This document shows positions 8,120-16,581 of a stretch of DNA of 64,000 bases, in pieces; within the stretch, counting starts at the first letter, position 1, and each line of letters opens with the position of its first letter. A program made the translations under genes and the position numbers. This DNA comes from Oricola indica (lineage in GTDB: Bacteria; Pseudomonadota; Alphaproteobacteria; Rhizobiales; Rhizobiaceae): positions 62,001 through 126,000 of the forward strand of contig NZ_JAINFJ010000005.1 in assembly GCF_019966595.1 (NCBI RefSeq), read 5' to 3'. A model generated the notes under the pieces. The model was not told the DNA's origin and searched no databases. It was given only the letters and a program-made list of their open reading frames with translations.

Positions 8120-9149
8120 CAGCACGGCGGAGCATTCCGCACCCGGTCGGGTCAAGGCGATCGCGCAGAGCCGGGCCATTTGGCCACTGCTCGCGCTGGC
8201 GCTCATCCTGATCGTCGCCGGGTTCATATCGCCGAACTTCTACGAGATTCGCATCGTCGAGGGTCGGCTTTTCGGAAATCTGATCGACATCCTGTACAGA
8301 GCCGTGCCGACGGCGCTTGTCGCGCTCGGCATGGCCGTCGTGATCGGGACGCGGGGCATCGACCTTTCCGTCGGATCGATCATCGCCATTGTGGGCGCGG
8401 TGATCGTGTGGCGCATCAAGATGGGCGATCCGCATGTCACGATCCTCTTCACCGCGCTTGCCGCCGGCATTCTGTGCGGCATGTGGAACGGCTTCCTCGT
8501 CGCCGCGCTGGGAATTCAGCCGATCATCGCCACGCTGATCCTGATGGTGTCGGGGCGCGGCATCGGCATGTTGATCAATCTCCTCTACGGCGGGACCGAT
8601 CCGAGCTTCGAGAGCGCGTTCCTGCAGGGATTGTCGACCGGAAGCATCTGGTTGATCCCGACCCGGCTGGTCCTCGCCGCCGGCATATTTCTCGCTCTGT
8701 GGCTGCTGATCCGCCGCACCGCGCTCGGCCTGTTCGTCGAGTCCGTTGGCGGAAACGCGGCAGCATCCAATCTCGCCGGCGTCAATGCGCGGGTCATCGT
8801 GTTCGTCGCCTATGTCCTGTGCGGGCTACTTTCCGCCTGGGCTGGAATCATCATGACGGCCGACACCCACACGTCAGATCCGGTATCCGTGGCGCTTTAC
8901 ATCGAGCTTGACGCGATCCTGGCCGTTGTCATCGGCGGCGGGTCGCTCGCCGGCGGGCGCATCTATCTCGGCATGACCGTTATCGGAGCGCTGGTGATCC
9001 AGGCGCTGACGACGGCGACACTGATCTCCGGATTGCCGCCGGAGTACAACCTGATCATCAAGGCGCTCGTCGTGCTGAGCGTCCTGTTCCTCCAGTCCGC
9101 CAATGCTCGAAATGCCATTCGCGGCCTGGTCTCGAGGAAGCCGTCATGA
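8106..9149 (+). CDS. ytfT: Sugar ABC transporter permease, YtfT-type
   Basis: A 347-residue polytopic inner-membrane permease of the BPD_transp_2 (RbsC/YtfT) family, with about 8-10 hydrophobic segments. The family signature GTRGIDLSVGSI is near residues 82-93 and GGGSLAGG near 279. It starts with GTG at 8106 inside the ATPase gene. It should form a heterodimeric channel with the next gene product, as YtfT does with YjfF. Confidence 0.9.
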   Translation: MASTDSTAEHSAPGRVKAIAQSRAIWPLLALALILIVAGFISPNFYEIRIVEGRLFGNLIDILYRAVPTALVALGMAVVIGTRGIDLSVGSIIAIVGAVIVWRIKMGDPHVTILFTALAAGILCGMWNGFLVAALGIQPIIATLILMVSGRGIGMLINLLYGGTDPSFESAFLQGLSTGSIWLIPTRLVLAAGIFLALWLLIRRTALGLFVESVGGNAAASNLAGVNARVIVFVAYVLCGLLSAWAGIIMTADTHTSDPVSVALYIELDAILAVVIGGGSLAGGRIYLGMTVIGALVIQALTTATLISGLPPEYNLIIKALVVLSVLFLQSANARNAIRGLVSRKPS

Positions 9150-10108
9150 ACAAGAAGTATCTGCCACTCGCCGCCACCATCGCCGTCTTCGTCGCGCTCT
9201 TCGTGACCGGCGGCGCGATGTACAACAACTTCCTGTCGACGCTGGTGCTCGGAAACATCCTCGCCGACAACGCCTTCATCATCATCGCCGCGATCGGCGC
9301 AACCTTCGTCATTCTTTCGGGCGGCATCGATTTGTCGATCGGCTCGATGATCGGCTTGGTCGGCGTATGCATGGCCGTTCTCGACCGCATGGGCTGGCAT
9401 CCGCTCGCTGCGGCCGCCCTGATGATCTGCTTCGGAATCCTCTACGGCGCGCTGCAGGGGTTCATCATCGACTTCTGCGATATTCAGCCCTTCATCGTCA
9501 CGCTGGCGGGTCTGTTCCTCTTGCGCGGGCTCTGTTTCATGGTGACGCTCGAATCCGTTCCGATCCGCCACGACTTCGTGGATCTCTACGCGTCGGCGAA
9601 AATCCCGCTACCCGGACGCGGCGTCCTGCGAAGTTCGGCGATCGTGATGCTCGCAAGCCTCGCGCTCGCGATCTTCATCGCCCATTTCACCCGCTTCGGA
9701 AACAGCGTCTACGCGATCGGCGGAGACAAGGAATCCGCCAGGTTGATGGGCGTCAACATCCGTCGCACGACAGTGGGCATCTACGCGATCGGTGGTTTCT
9801 ATTCGGCGCTCGCAGGGGTCGTCTACGCGCTCTACACATCATCCGGCTATCCGCTTGCCGGATCCACGCTGGAGCTTTCGGCAATCGCCGCGGTCGTCTT
9901 GGGCGGAACGTTGCTGACCGGCGGTGTCGGCATGGTCGCGGGCACGCTGTTCGGTGGCATGATCCTCGGACTGATCTCCACATTGATCATCTTCCACGGT
10001 TCGCTGAACAGCGCCTGGATTCTGATATCGAGTGGCGTCCTTCTGTTCGCCTTCATCGTCCTCCACCGATTCCTCGTCAGCTCGTTCGACTTGCGGGGGA
10101 CCTCCTGA
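9146..10108 (+). CDS. yjfF: Sugar ABC transporter permease, YjfF-type
   Basis: A 320-residue second permease of the same family, with ILSGGIDLSIGSMIGLVG and VLGGTLLTGGVG motifs. The start ATG overlaps the stop of the previous gene (ATGA, 9146-9149). The pair of unlike permeases is characteristic of the YtfQRT-YjfF importer and unlike the single-permease ribose system. It lacks extra domains and shows no truncation. Confidence 0.9.
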   Translation: MNKKYLPLAATIAVFVALFVTGGAMYNNFLSTLVLGNILADNAFIIIAAIGATFVILSGGIDLSIGSMIGLVGVCMAVLDRMGWHPLAAAALMICFGILYGALQGFIIDFCDIQPFIVTLAGLFLLRGLCFMVTLESVPIRHDFVDLYASAKIPLPGRGVLRSSAIVMLASLALAIFIAHFTRFGNSVYAIGGDKESARLMGVNIRRTTVGIYAIGGFYSALAGVVYALYTSSGYPLAGSTLELSAIAAVVLGGTLLTGGVGMVAGTLFGGMILGLISTLIIFHGSLNSAWILISSGVLLFAFIVLHRFLVSSFDLRGTS

Positions 10109-10174
10109 TTCCGCTACGGCATAATCTGTGCCGCCATCCCGGCGAGGACACGCACTCTAAATTCGGAAAAGAAC

Positions 10175-10921
10175 TTGGATACAGCCATCTCCGATCGCGC
10201 TTATGTGCTCTCCGATCCAAACGGCGGCGCGGGACTGGGCGTTCTCGATCGATTGGGCCGCGAAATCGTCAGCGGAACCTTCCCGCCTGAAACGCGTCTG
10301 CCGGACGAGGCGTCGATGCTCAAGCGCTACGCCGTGTCGCGGACGGCACTGCGCGAAGCCTACAGCAAGCTCTCCGCCAAGGGCATGATCGTCGCACGCC
10401 CGAAGGTTGGCACCAGCGTTCGCCCGCCCGCATTCTGGAACATGCTCGATCCCGAGGTCCTGGGTTGGCATTTGCAGACCAAGTCGCCGAACGAGATCGC
10501 CATGGATCTCTACGCCTTGCGCCGCATGGTCGAGCCGCCCGCAGCGGCGCTCGCCGCCAAGATCAGGAGCGAAGACGAGCTGGCGAAAATCGAAAGTGCC
10601 TACCGGGACATGGCGGTCAAGGCACATGACGAGGCGGAACTGGTGCAGGCCGACCTGCGCTTTCACCTCGAGATCCTCTTCGCCACCCACAATCACTTCA
10701 TCGGAGCATTCAGCGCGCTCATCCACGCGGCGATGATCAGCACCTTTCGCCTGAGCTGGCGCGGTGCCGCCGTCGCGGTCATCAAGCAGGCGCGCCTCGA
10801 ACAGCATGGCGACGTGCTGGACGCGATCTCCCGGCAGGAACCGGAGCTCGCCCGCCAGCGCATGGAAGTCCTGCTCGACGACTCGATCCGCGATGTGGAC
10901 GAAGCCTTGGGGACACGATGA
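10175..10921 (+). CDS. FadR-subfamily GntR transcriptional regulator
   Basis: A 248-residue regulator. The N-terminal winged helix-turn-helix (about residues 20-90) includes REIVSGTFPPETRLPDEASMLK and YAVSRTALREAYSKL. The C-terminal FCD-type ligand-binding domain has helices with the expected acidic and histidine metal positions (DLRFHLEIL, QHGDVLDAI). It most likely controls this sugar locus, with a pathway sugar acid as effector; repression is the usual mode but is not shown by the sequence. The start is a TTG at 10175 with a weak GGAAAAG upstream; a GTG at 10205 is possible. Confidence 0.85.
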   Translation: MDTAISDRAYVLSDPNGGAGLGVLDRLGREIVSGTFPPETRLPDEASMLKRYAVSRTALREAYSKLSAKGMIVARPKVGTSVRPPAFWNMLDPEVLGWHLQTKSPNEIAMDLYALRRMVEPPAAALAAKIRSEDELAKIESAYRDMAVKAHDEAELVQADLRFHLEILFATHNHFIGAFSALIHAAMISTFRLSWRGAAVAVIKQARLEQHGDVLDAISRQEPELARQRMEVLLDDSIRDVDEALGTR

Positions 10922-10990
10922 CGTCTTGCGGCGAATTTGCAGGGCTTTCGAAAGCACACAAACCTGCACTCATCTGAAGAGAGGCTGCGT

Positions 10991-11566
10991 CTATCTGCTC
11001 GGATTTCGCAGTCGGCTCAGCGTCACGGGCGTCATTCCCAGGAACGACGAAATCTGACTGTGAGTAAACAGGGTTTCGTGGTCAGGATAGTGGCTACGAA
11101 ACCACTCCAGCCGCTCCTTGGCTTTGAGCGCGAGGCTCCATTCCCGGCTTGTCTTTCGCTCAAGTTCGGCGCGCAGAACTGCATTGGCCCACTCCTCGAT
11201 CGCTGACGAACCGCGCATCAATTCCAGAAGGGCCGCGGCCGATACCGAAGCGGCCTGCCCATCTGACTCCAGTCTCAAGCTGACAAGGGACTTGCCGTCG
11301 GCGGCGCGCGCCAGATTGGGCGTGATCACACACGGCCCAACAAAAAAACCAACGCACACTTCGCGCCCATCGGCGTCGCCGATCAGACTGACCGCCTTCC
11401 CTGACAACAGAATGTATTCCATCGCATCTGGCTCACCCTGCCGGGCGAGGAAGGCGGTTTTCGGAAGTCGTTTCGCCTCGAACGCCCCGGCCAAGGCGCG
11501 TGCATCGGCCGCGGTCAGATCACCGAAAATCCGTCGGTCCCGTTCAAAGCTGCTTGCGATCTGCAT
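10991..11566 (-). CDS. Crp/Fnr-family transcriptional regulator
   Basis: A roughly 190-residue protein with an N-terminal cyclic-nucleotide-binding-type beta-roll and a short C-terminal helix-turn-helix (FTHSQISSFLGMTPVTLSRLR). There is no N-terminal cysteine cluster, so it is not an Fe-S Fnr. The effector is unknown. I chose ATG 11566 (MQIASSF); a TTG at 11593 adds nine residues. It is divergent from a small membrane protein gene, 11657-12208. A short palindrome, TGCCT-CGC-AGGCA (11594-11606), abuts the upstream start and could be an autoregulatory site. Confidence 0.75.
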   Translation of the reverse strand: MQIASSFERDRRIFGDLTAADARALAGAFEAKRLPKTAFLARQGEPDAMEYILLSGKAVSLIGDADGREVCVGFFVGPCVITPNLARAADGKSLVSLRLESDGQAASVSAAALLELMRGSSAIEEWANAVLRAELERKTSREWSLALKAKERLEWFRSHYPDHETLFTHSQISSFLGMTPVTLSRLRNPSR

Positions 11567-11656
11567 TTCTCGCGTCCCGTTAACAAAAGACAATGCCTCG
11601 CAGGCAAGGCGCTCCTAACAGCTAGGCATACTTCAAATGCGAAAGGAGTTCTTCTC

Positions 11657-12208
11657 ATGAAAATCGATCACAGCGGCAAGGCCACAATCCTGTTCGGGCT
11701 GGGCGCCGCGATCATCTATCTTGTCATGGTACTGGGCACGCTCAGTTATCTGAACGATCTTGCAGGCGCGCTGCCATTCGATCTGCGGCCCTCAGGATAC
11801 TCACATTCTGACACCGTAGGTCTGCTGGAAGCACTCGGTGCGACCGGGCGCCACTATTATCTCACGCGGCAGATCCCTCTGGATACGCTCTACCCCGCAT
11901 TGCTGGCGCTGACCCTGATTTCGGCACTTCGATGGCGTTCATTCAGGTTCGGGCCGACGCTGATGACCCGGATAGGCGGAGCCTTGGCAATCCTGGCCGC
12001 GAAATTCGACTATCTGGAAAACCTGGGTATCAGCTTCATGCTGCTGACTGGACCAGAGCCAGACCTTGCGCTGGTAAAGGCCGCAAGCACAGCGACGATC
12101 TTGAAATCGGCTCTGACGACGGCTGCCATACTTGCCGTTATTGCAAGTCTCCTGTCGGTCCTGTTCAGGCGCATGTTGAGTGCACGCACCACCCCTACGG
12201 CTCGCTGA
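11657..12208 (+). CDS. Small polytopic membrane protein of unknown function
   Basis: I do not recognise the family. The 183-residue product has four clear hydrophobic segments: about residues 10-30, 70-90, 100-118 and 140-165. Between the first two is a polar loop, likely extracytoplasmic, with SGYSHSDTVGLLEALGATGR. AAAGGAG stands at the expected distance before ATG 11657. Its divergent neighbour is a Crp/Fnr-like regulator, so the two may form a regulator-target pair; that is inference from position only. Confidence 0.7.
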   Translation: MKIDHSGKATILFGLGAAIIYLVMVLGTLSYLNDLAGALPFDLRPSGYSHSDTVGLLEALGATGRHYYLTRQIPLDTLYPALLALTLISALRWRSFRFGPTLMTRIGGALAILAAKFDYLENLGISFMLLTGPEPDLALVKAASTATILKSALTTAAILAVIASLLSVLFRRMLSARTTPTAR

Positions 12209-12302
12209 TAAGATGTCTCGGCTCGTCTGCACCCAGGCCGCCAGCAAGGTCATACCTTTACCGGCGCGGGCAAGATCGGGAGAACGCGTTCGCGAGGGCA
12301 AG

Positions 12303-12392
<90 letters not shown>

Positions 12393-12575
12393 GGAGGCGT
12401 CGTATTGGCATGAAACCCTGAAACCGCGCAACTGTGAATCTGTAAACGCAGAGAGGGCGGTTGGCTGTCTGACATGGCTTCATTAACCAAACCAAGCGAG
12501 CGGGCGCGAAGTGCGATGTGTCACACCCGTTCGGGATTGGCCTTTTAACCAAATTTGTGTATCCCGGTTCCCGTT

Positions 12576-13499
12576 ATGCGTTCTCAGATGCCCAAAACAC
12601 CCGTCAAAACCGCCTCCGCGATCGCCGTTCTCGGCCTGGTCCTTGCGGGGTGTTCGACGTCTCAGCCGAAATTCGGTTATTCGCAGACCGAGGGTGTCTA
12701 TGCGGCGAACGGCAAGACGTCCGGCGCAGAGTATTTTTCGGTCGCATCGGTCGGTGTCTCGGCGAGCCCCCGGGTGGCGACCGGTGCCGTCATGCCGCGC
12801 GGCGGCGGAACCTCGAAGGTCGGCAAGCCCTATACGGTGGCCGGAAAGACCTATTATCCGACCGAAAACCCCAAGGGGGCCGAAGTCGGATTGGCGTCCT
12901 GGTACGGGGCGGCATTTCACGGCCGCAAGACCGCCAATGGCGAAATCTACGACATGGCGCACCTGACAGCGGCCCACAAAACGTTCCCGCTGCCCAGCTA
13001 TGCGCGCGTGACCAATCTGGAAAACGGCCGTTCGCTGCTGGTCCGCGTGAACGATCGGGGGCCTTTCGCGCATGATCGCGTCATCGACCTTTCCAAGCGA
13101 GCCGCCGATCTCCTCGACTATACGAATAGCGGCGTCGCCAAGGTGAAGGTCGAGTATGCCGGCCGTGCACCGCTCGACGGACAAGACGACGCGTTCCTGC
13201 TCGCCTCCGTCCAGGGTGTCCCGGGAAATGCGCCCGATGGCCGCTATATCCAGCCGAGCTCCGGCGTCATGGTTGCCATGAACGGGCAGACGCCCGAGCG
13301 TCGTCCAGTACAGAAACGCGGCCTGATGGGCGTATTGTCTTCCGCATTCGGACTTCCGACACCGCGTCGCGACGTCGCTCAGGTGGCAGACAGGATGGAA
13401 CCGGCCGCTTCCTCGGCCTATGCCGATCAGCGGGTGGCTTCGGCTTTCGCCGACAATCCGTTTTCCGGATTGACATCCTCCGACTGGAAATCACGCTAG
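12576..13499 (+). CDS. rlpA: RlpA-family lipoprotein (septal ring lytic transglycosylase-like)
   Basis: A 307-residue envelope protein. The signal peptide ends in a lipobox LVLAGC, so it should be lipid-anchored. A double-psi beta-barrel domain spans about residues 105-195, with the RlpA signatures ASWYGAAFHGRKTANGE and RVNDRGPF. RlpA proteins cleave denuded glycan strands at the division site. No SPOR domain is evident in the C-terminal third, which is low-complexity and polar, so septal targeting may work differently. ATG 12576 is preferred over GTG 12555 and ATG 12588. It is followed closely by a D-Ala-D-Ala carboxypeptidase gene, another cell-wall function. Confidence 0.85.
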   Translation: MRSQMPKTPVKTASAIAVLGLVLAGCSTSQPKFGYSQTEGVYAANGKTSGAEYFSVASVGVSASPRVATGAVMPRGGGTSKVGKPYTVAGKTYYPTENPKGAEVGLASWYGAAFHGRKTANGEIYDMAHLTAAHKTFPLPSYARVTNLENGRSLLVRVNDRGPFAHDRVIDLSKRAADLLDYTNSGVAKVKVEYAGRAPLDGQDDAFLLASVQGVPGNAPDGRYIQPSSGVMVAMNGQTPERRPVQKRGLMGVLSSAFGLPTPRRDVAQVADRMEPAASSAYADQRVASAFADNPFSGLTSSDWKSR

Positions 13500-13595
13500 A
13501 CAGAACGCACCGCGAAGTTGCCTGAAGGCGAAGGGATTTGGTAATTGAATCCTCGGGCCTCTGTACCTTCGGATAACGACGTGTAGTCTAGCGCC

Positions 13596-14750
13596 ATGCG
13601 AAATCCAGTTTCCATCATCGTTCTTGCATTGAGCCTGCTCGCCAGTCTCGTCCTGCCGGCCGCCGCGCAGCTTTTCGAGACGAGGGCAGGGCAGGCGGTC
13701 TTGCTCGACGTCAATTCGGGGACCGTTCTCTTTTCGAAGAACGCGGATGAGCCAGTGCCGCCGGCGTCGCTCGCGAAACTGATGACCATGGAGGTTGTCT
13801 TCAACGCTTTGAAGGCCGGCCGGCTGTCCATGGACGACGAGTTTCTCGTCAGCGAAAACGCATGGCGAACTGGCGGGGCGGTTTCGGGCGGATCGACCAT
13901 GTTCGCGGAACTGAATTCCTCGATACGGCTAGAAGACCTGATTCAGGGTGTCATCGTCCAGTCGGCCAATGACGGATGCATCATCATCGCGGAGGGCATG
14001 GCGGGTTCCGAAGCGATCTTCGCGCAATTGATGAACGAACGCGCCCGCAAGATCGGCCTGGAGAATTCCACCTTCATGAATTCGACCGGCCTGCCGGATC
14101 CCCAGCAGAAGGTGACGATGCGCGACCTCGTCAAGCTCGCCGTCCATATCCAGAGCGAGTATCCCGAATACTACAAATATTACGCCCAGCGCGATTTCAC
14201 CTGGAACAAGATCCTCCAGCGCAACCGCAATCCGCTTCTTGCGATGGATATCGGCGCCGACGGCATGAAGACCGGCTACACCGAGGAATCCGGTTACGCC
14301 ATCGTCGGCTCGATCGATCGCGATGGACGCAGACTCATCGTCGCGATGAGCGGACTTCCCGATCAGCGTTCGCGCGGCGAGGAAGCCCGCAAGCTTCTCG
14401 AATGGGGCCTGCGCGCATTCCAGCCCTACGAAATCTTCAAGAAGGACGAGGAAATCGGCAATGTGCGGCTTTATGGCGGCGCCCAACTGACCGTTCCGGT
14501 CACTGTCCTGAAAGACCTGATCATCCTGCTGCCGATAACCGAAAGAGACCGCATGAAGGCGCGGGTGGTCTATACCGGCCCGGTGATGGCTCCCGTGGAA
14601 GCCGGCCAGGAAATCGCCACGTTGAAGGTCTGGATCGGCGACAACCTTTCCCAGGAAAAGCCGCTCTACGCCGCGCAATCCGTGCCGCTCGGGCCGATTC
14701 ACCGCAGGGCGCTGGATGCGTTGACGGAGCTCGTACTTGGCTGGATCTGA
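13596..14750 (+). CDS. D-alanyl-D-alanine carboxypeptidase (DacA/PBP5-6 type)
   Basis: A 384-residue S11-family penicillin-binding protein. The signal peptide ends near PAAAQ (about residue 25). Catalytic motifs are Ser58-x-x-Lys61 in PASLAKLM, Ser123-Ala-Asn125, and Lys225-Thr-Gly227. After the catalytic domain is a PBP5-type C-terminal domain with an amphipathic tail, RRALDALTELVLGWI. It trims pentapeptide side chains in the periplasm. It is followed by tmk with a 14-base overlap. Confidence 0.92.
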   Translation: MRNPVSIIVLALSLLASLVLPAAAQLFETRAGQAVLLDVNSGTVLFSKNADEPVPPASLAKLMTMEVVFNALKAGRLSMDDEFLVSENAWRTGGAVSGGSTMFAELNSSIRLEDLIQGVIVQSANDGCIIIAEGMAGSEAIFAQLMNERARKIGLENSTFMNSTGLPDPQQKVTMRDLVKLAVHIQSEYPEYYKYYAQRDFTWNKILQRNRNPLLAMDIGADGMKTGYTEESGYAIVGSIDRDGRRLIVAMSGLPDQRSRGEEARKLLEWGLRAFQPYEIFKKDEEIGNVRLYGGAQLTVPVTVLKDLIILLPITERDRMKARVVYTGPVMAPVEAGQEIATLKVWIGDNLSQEKPLYAAQSVPLGPIHRRALDALTELVLGWI

Positions 14751-15459
14751 TTTGGCGCGGACGAAAGGTTCGCGCGGTCGTGGCCTCTTCATTACCTTCG
14801 AGGGTGGAGACGGCGCGGGGAAATCGACGCAGATACATCGGCTTGCGGAAACCCTTCGCAAACGCGGATACGCGGTTATGGAATCGCGCGAGCCGGGTGG
14901 CACACCGGGCGCCGAAGCAGTCCGGCATGTCGTTCTCGACACCAGTGCTGCCGAGCCCTTCGGCCCGTATCTGGAGGCCATGCTTTTCGCCGCAGCCCGA
15001 AACGACCATGTCGAGCAAAAGATCCGCCCCGCACTCGAGCACGGCGAGATCGTGCTTGTTGACCGGTTCATGGATTCGACGCGGGTCTACCAGGGCGCAA
15101 CCGAAAATCTCGACAGCGGCTTCGTGAAGTCGCTCGAACGCGTGGCGGTCGCCAATGTCGTCCCGGACCTGACACTTATCCTCGACCTGCCGCCGGAGGA
15201 GGGGCTGCGCCGCGCCCATGCGCGCCGGGAGGCCGACACGCCGGTCGACCGGTTCGAGAAGGAAGACATCGCGGCGCACGAGATCAGGCGCGCGGCATTT
15301 CTCGACATCGCGGAGAATGAGCCGGAACGATGCCGCGTGATCGATGCGTCCGGTTCTGCGGATGACGTGGCCGAACAAATTCTCAATGTCGTTTCACGCG
15401 CGATACGAAAGTCCGGCATTGCCAAGATCGGCGCGGACGGGAAACAGGACAGCGCCTGA
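14737..15459 (+). CDS. tmk: Thymidylate kinase
   Basis: A 240-residue dTMP kinase. The P-loop FEGGDGAGKST is at residues 21-31, the substrate motif VDRFMDST follows, and a LID region lies around RREADTPVDRFE. It converts dTMP to dTDP. The start is a TTG at 14737, overlapping the previous gene by 14 bases, with GGAG seven bases upstream; a second TTG at 14752 would give LARTKG. It is coupled to holB five bases downstream, the usual tmk-holB pairing. Confidence 0.93.
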   Translation: MAGSDLARTKGSRGRGLFITFEGGDGAGKSTQIHRLAETLRKRGYAVMESREPGGTPGAEAVRHVVLDTSAAEPFGPYLEAMLFAAARNDHVEQKIRPALEHGEIVLVDRFMDSTRVYQGATENLDSGFVKSLERVAVANVVPDLTLILDLPPEEGLRRAHARREADTPVDRFEKEDIAAHEIRRAAFLDIAENEPERCRVIDASGSADDVAEQILNVVSRAIRKSGIAKIGADGKQDSA

Positions 15460-15463
15460 CGAC

Positions 15464-16498
15464 ATGATCGAGGTCCCGGAAACCCATGACACGCTCGAAG
15501 GCATCAATCCGCCGCAACTCACCAAGACGTTGCACGGTCACCCTCGCGAGCAGGAATTTCTCTCCGCCGCAGTCGCGAGCGGCAAGCTGCACCATGCGAT
15601 GATCTTCGAGGGCGAGCGCGGCATCGGCAAGGCAACCGCGGCATTCCACCTTGCGAACCGGCTGCTCGACCGCCAATCCGCCCATGTGCCCGATCCGGAA
15701 TCCGGCACTTTCCGGCAGATCGCACAGGGCGCACATCCCGGCTTGCTCTATCTGACGCGACCGAAAAACGATCAGGGCACCGGTTTCAAATCCGCGATCA
15801 CGGTCGATGAAATCCGCCGCCTGCAACGGTTCTTCGCAATGACGGCGGCGGGCGCGGACAGCTACCGGGTCGTGATCATCGATCCCGTCAACGACCTCAA
15901 CCGCAACGCGGCGAACGCCCTTTTGAAGCTGCTCGAGGAGCCGCCCGCGCGCGCCGTCTTTATCCTGATTGGCCACGGCACCGGCGGATTGCTGCCGACG
16001 ATCCGCTCACGCTGCCAGATCCTGAAGTTCTCGCCTCTGGCCGACGAGGAAATCGAGCAGATCATCCGTGAGCAGGGCGGCGGCGCCGATGACACGGAAA
16101 TCGCGCGTATCGCGGCCCTTGGCGGCGGCAGCGCGCGCCGCGCCCTGTTGTTTGCCCAATTCGGCGGCCTGGAGCTGAAGGAAGCGCTCGATACGTATCT
16201 GTCCGGGCCAAGGCCGGACGTTGCGCAGGCCCACAAACTTGCCGAGATCGCCGGCGCGCGCAAGAACGAGATCCATCGCGACATCCTGCGCGAACTGGTT
16301 CTCGACCGGCTTCGCGACCGTGCGACGCAGGCCGCGCGATCCGGCCAATTGCGCGCCGCAGAACGCATTGCAACCGCCGACATGGCGCTGCAGGATCGCA
16401 TGCGGATGTCGGACGCCTTCAATCTCGATCGAAAGCAGGACTTCCTGTCCCTGCTCGGCGACGTGCATGAATTGCTGAGCGCGACGGCCCACGCGTGA
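15464..16498 (+). CDS. holB: DNA polymerase III subunit delta'
   Basis: A 344-residue clamp-loader subunit with the AAA+ fold. The P-loop-like segment GERGIGKAT is near residue 47, and the sensor/arginine region LLKLLEEPPARAVFIL follows. The usual delta' zinc-finger cysteines are missing, as is common in alphaproteobacterial homologues. ATG 15464 starts just after tmk; the open frame extends upstream but only as antiparallel filler. Position between tmk and metG supports the call. Confidence 0.9.
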   Translation: MIEVPETHDTLEGINPPQLTKTLHGHPREQEFLSAAVASGKLHHAMIFEGERGIGKATAAFHLANRLLDRQSAHVPDPESGTFRQIAQGAHPGLLYLTRPKNDQGTGFKSAITVDEIRRLQRFFAMTAAGADSYRVVIIDPVNDLNRNAANALLKLLEEPPARAVFILIGHGTGGLLPTIRSRCQILKFSPLADEEIEQIIREQGGGADDTEIARIAALGGGSARRALLFAQFGGLELKEALDTYLSGPRPDVAQAHKLAEIAGARKNEIHRDILRELVLDRLRDRATQAARSGQLRAAERIATADMALQDRMRMSDAFNLDRKQDFLSLLGDVHELLSATAHA

Positions 16499-16581
16499 TT
16501 TTTCCGGCAACCCGGCTTTCCTTGAGCGATTGAAATCGGATAGAGCAGGGCACCTCGCGCAATCATTCCAGACAGGCCGAC

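Noticed and set aside
1-10921. Sugar locus as a horizontally acquired island
   Set aside because: Base composition and codon use of the genes look like the rest of the window, and no mobility gene or flanking repeat is visible. Only the 5380-5510 gap is AT-rich, which fits a promoter.
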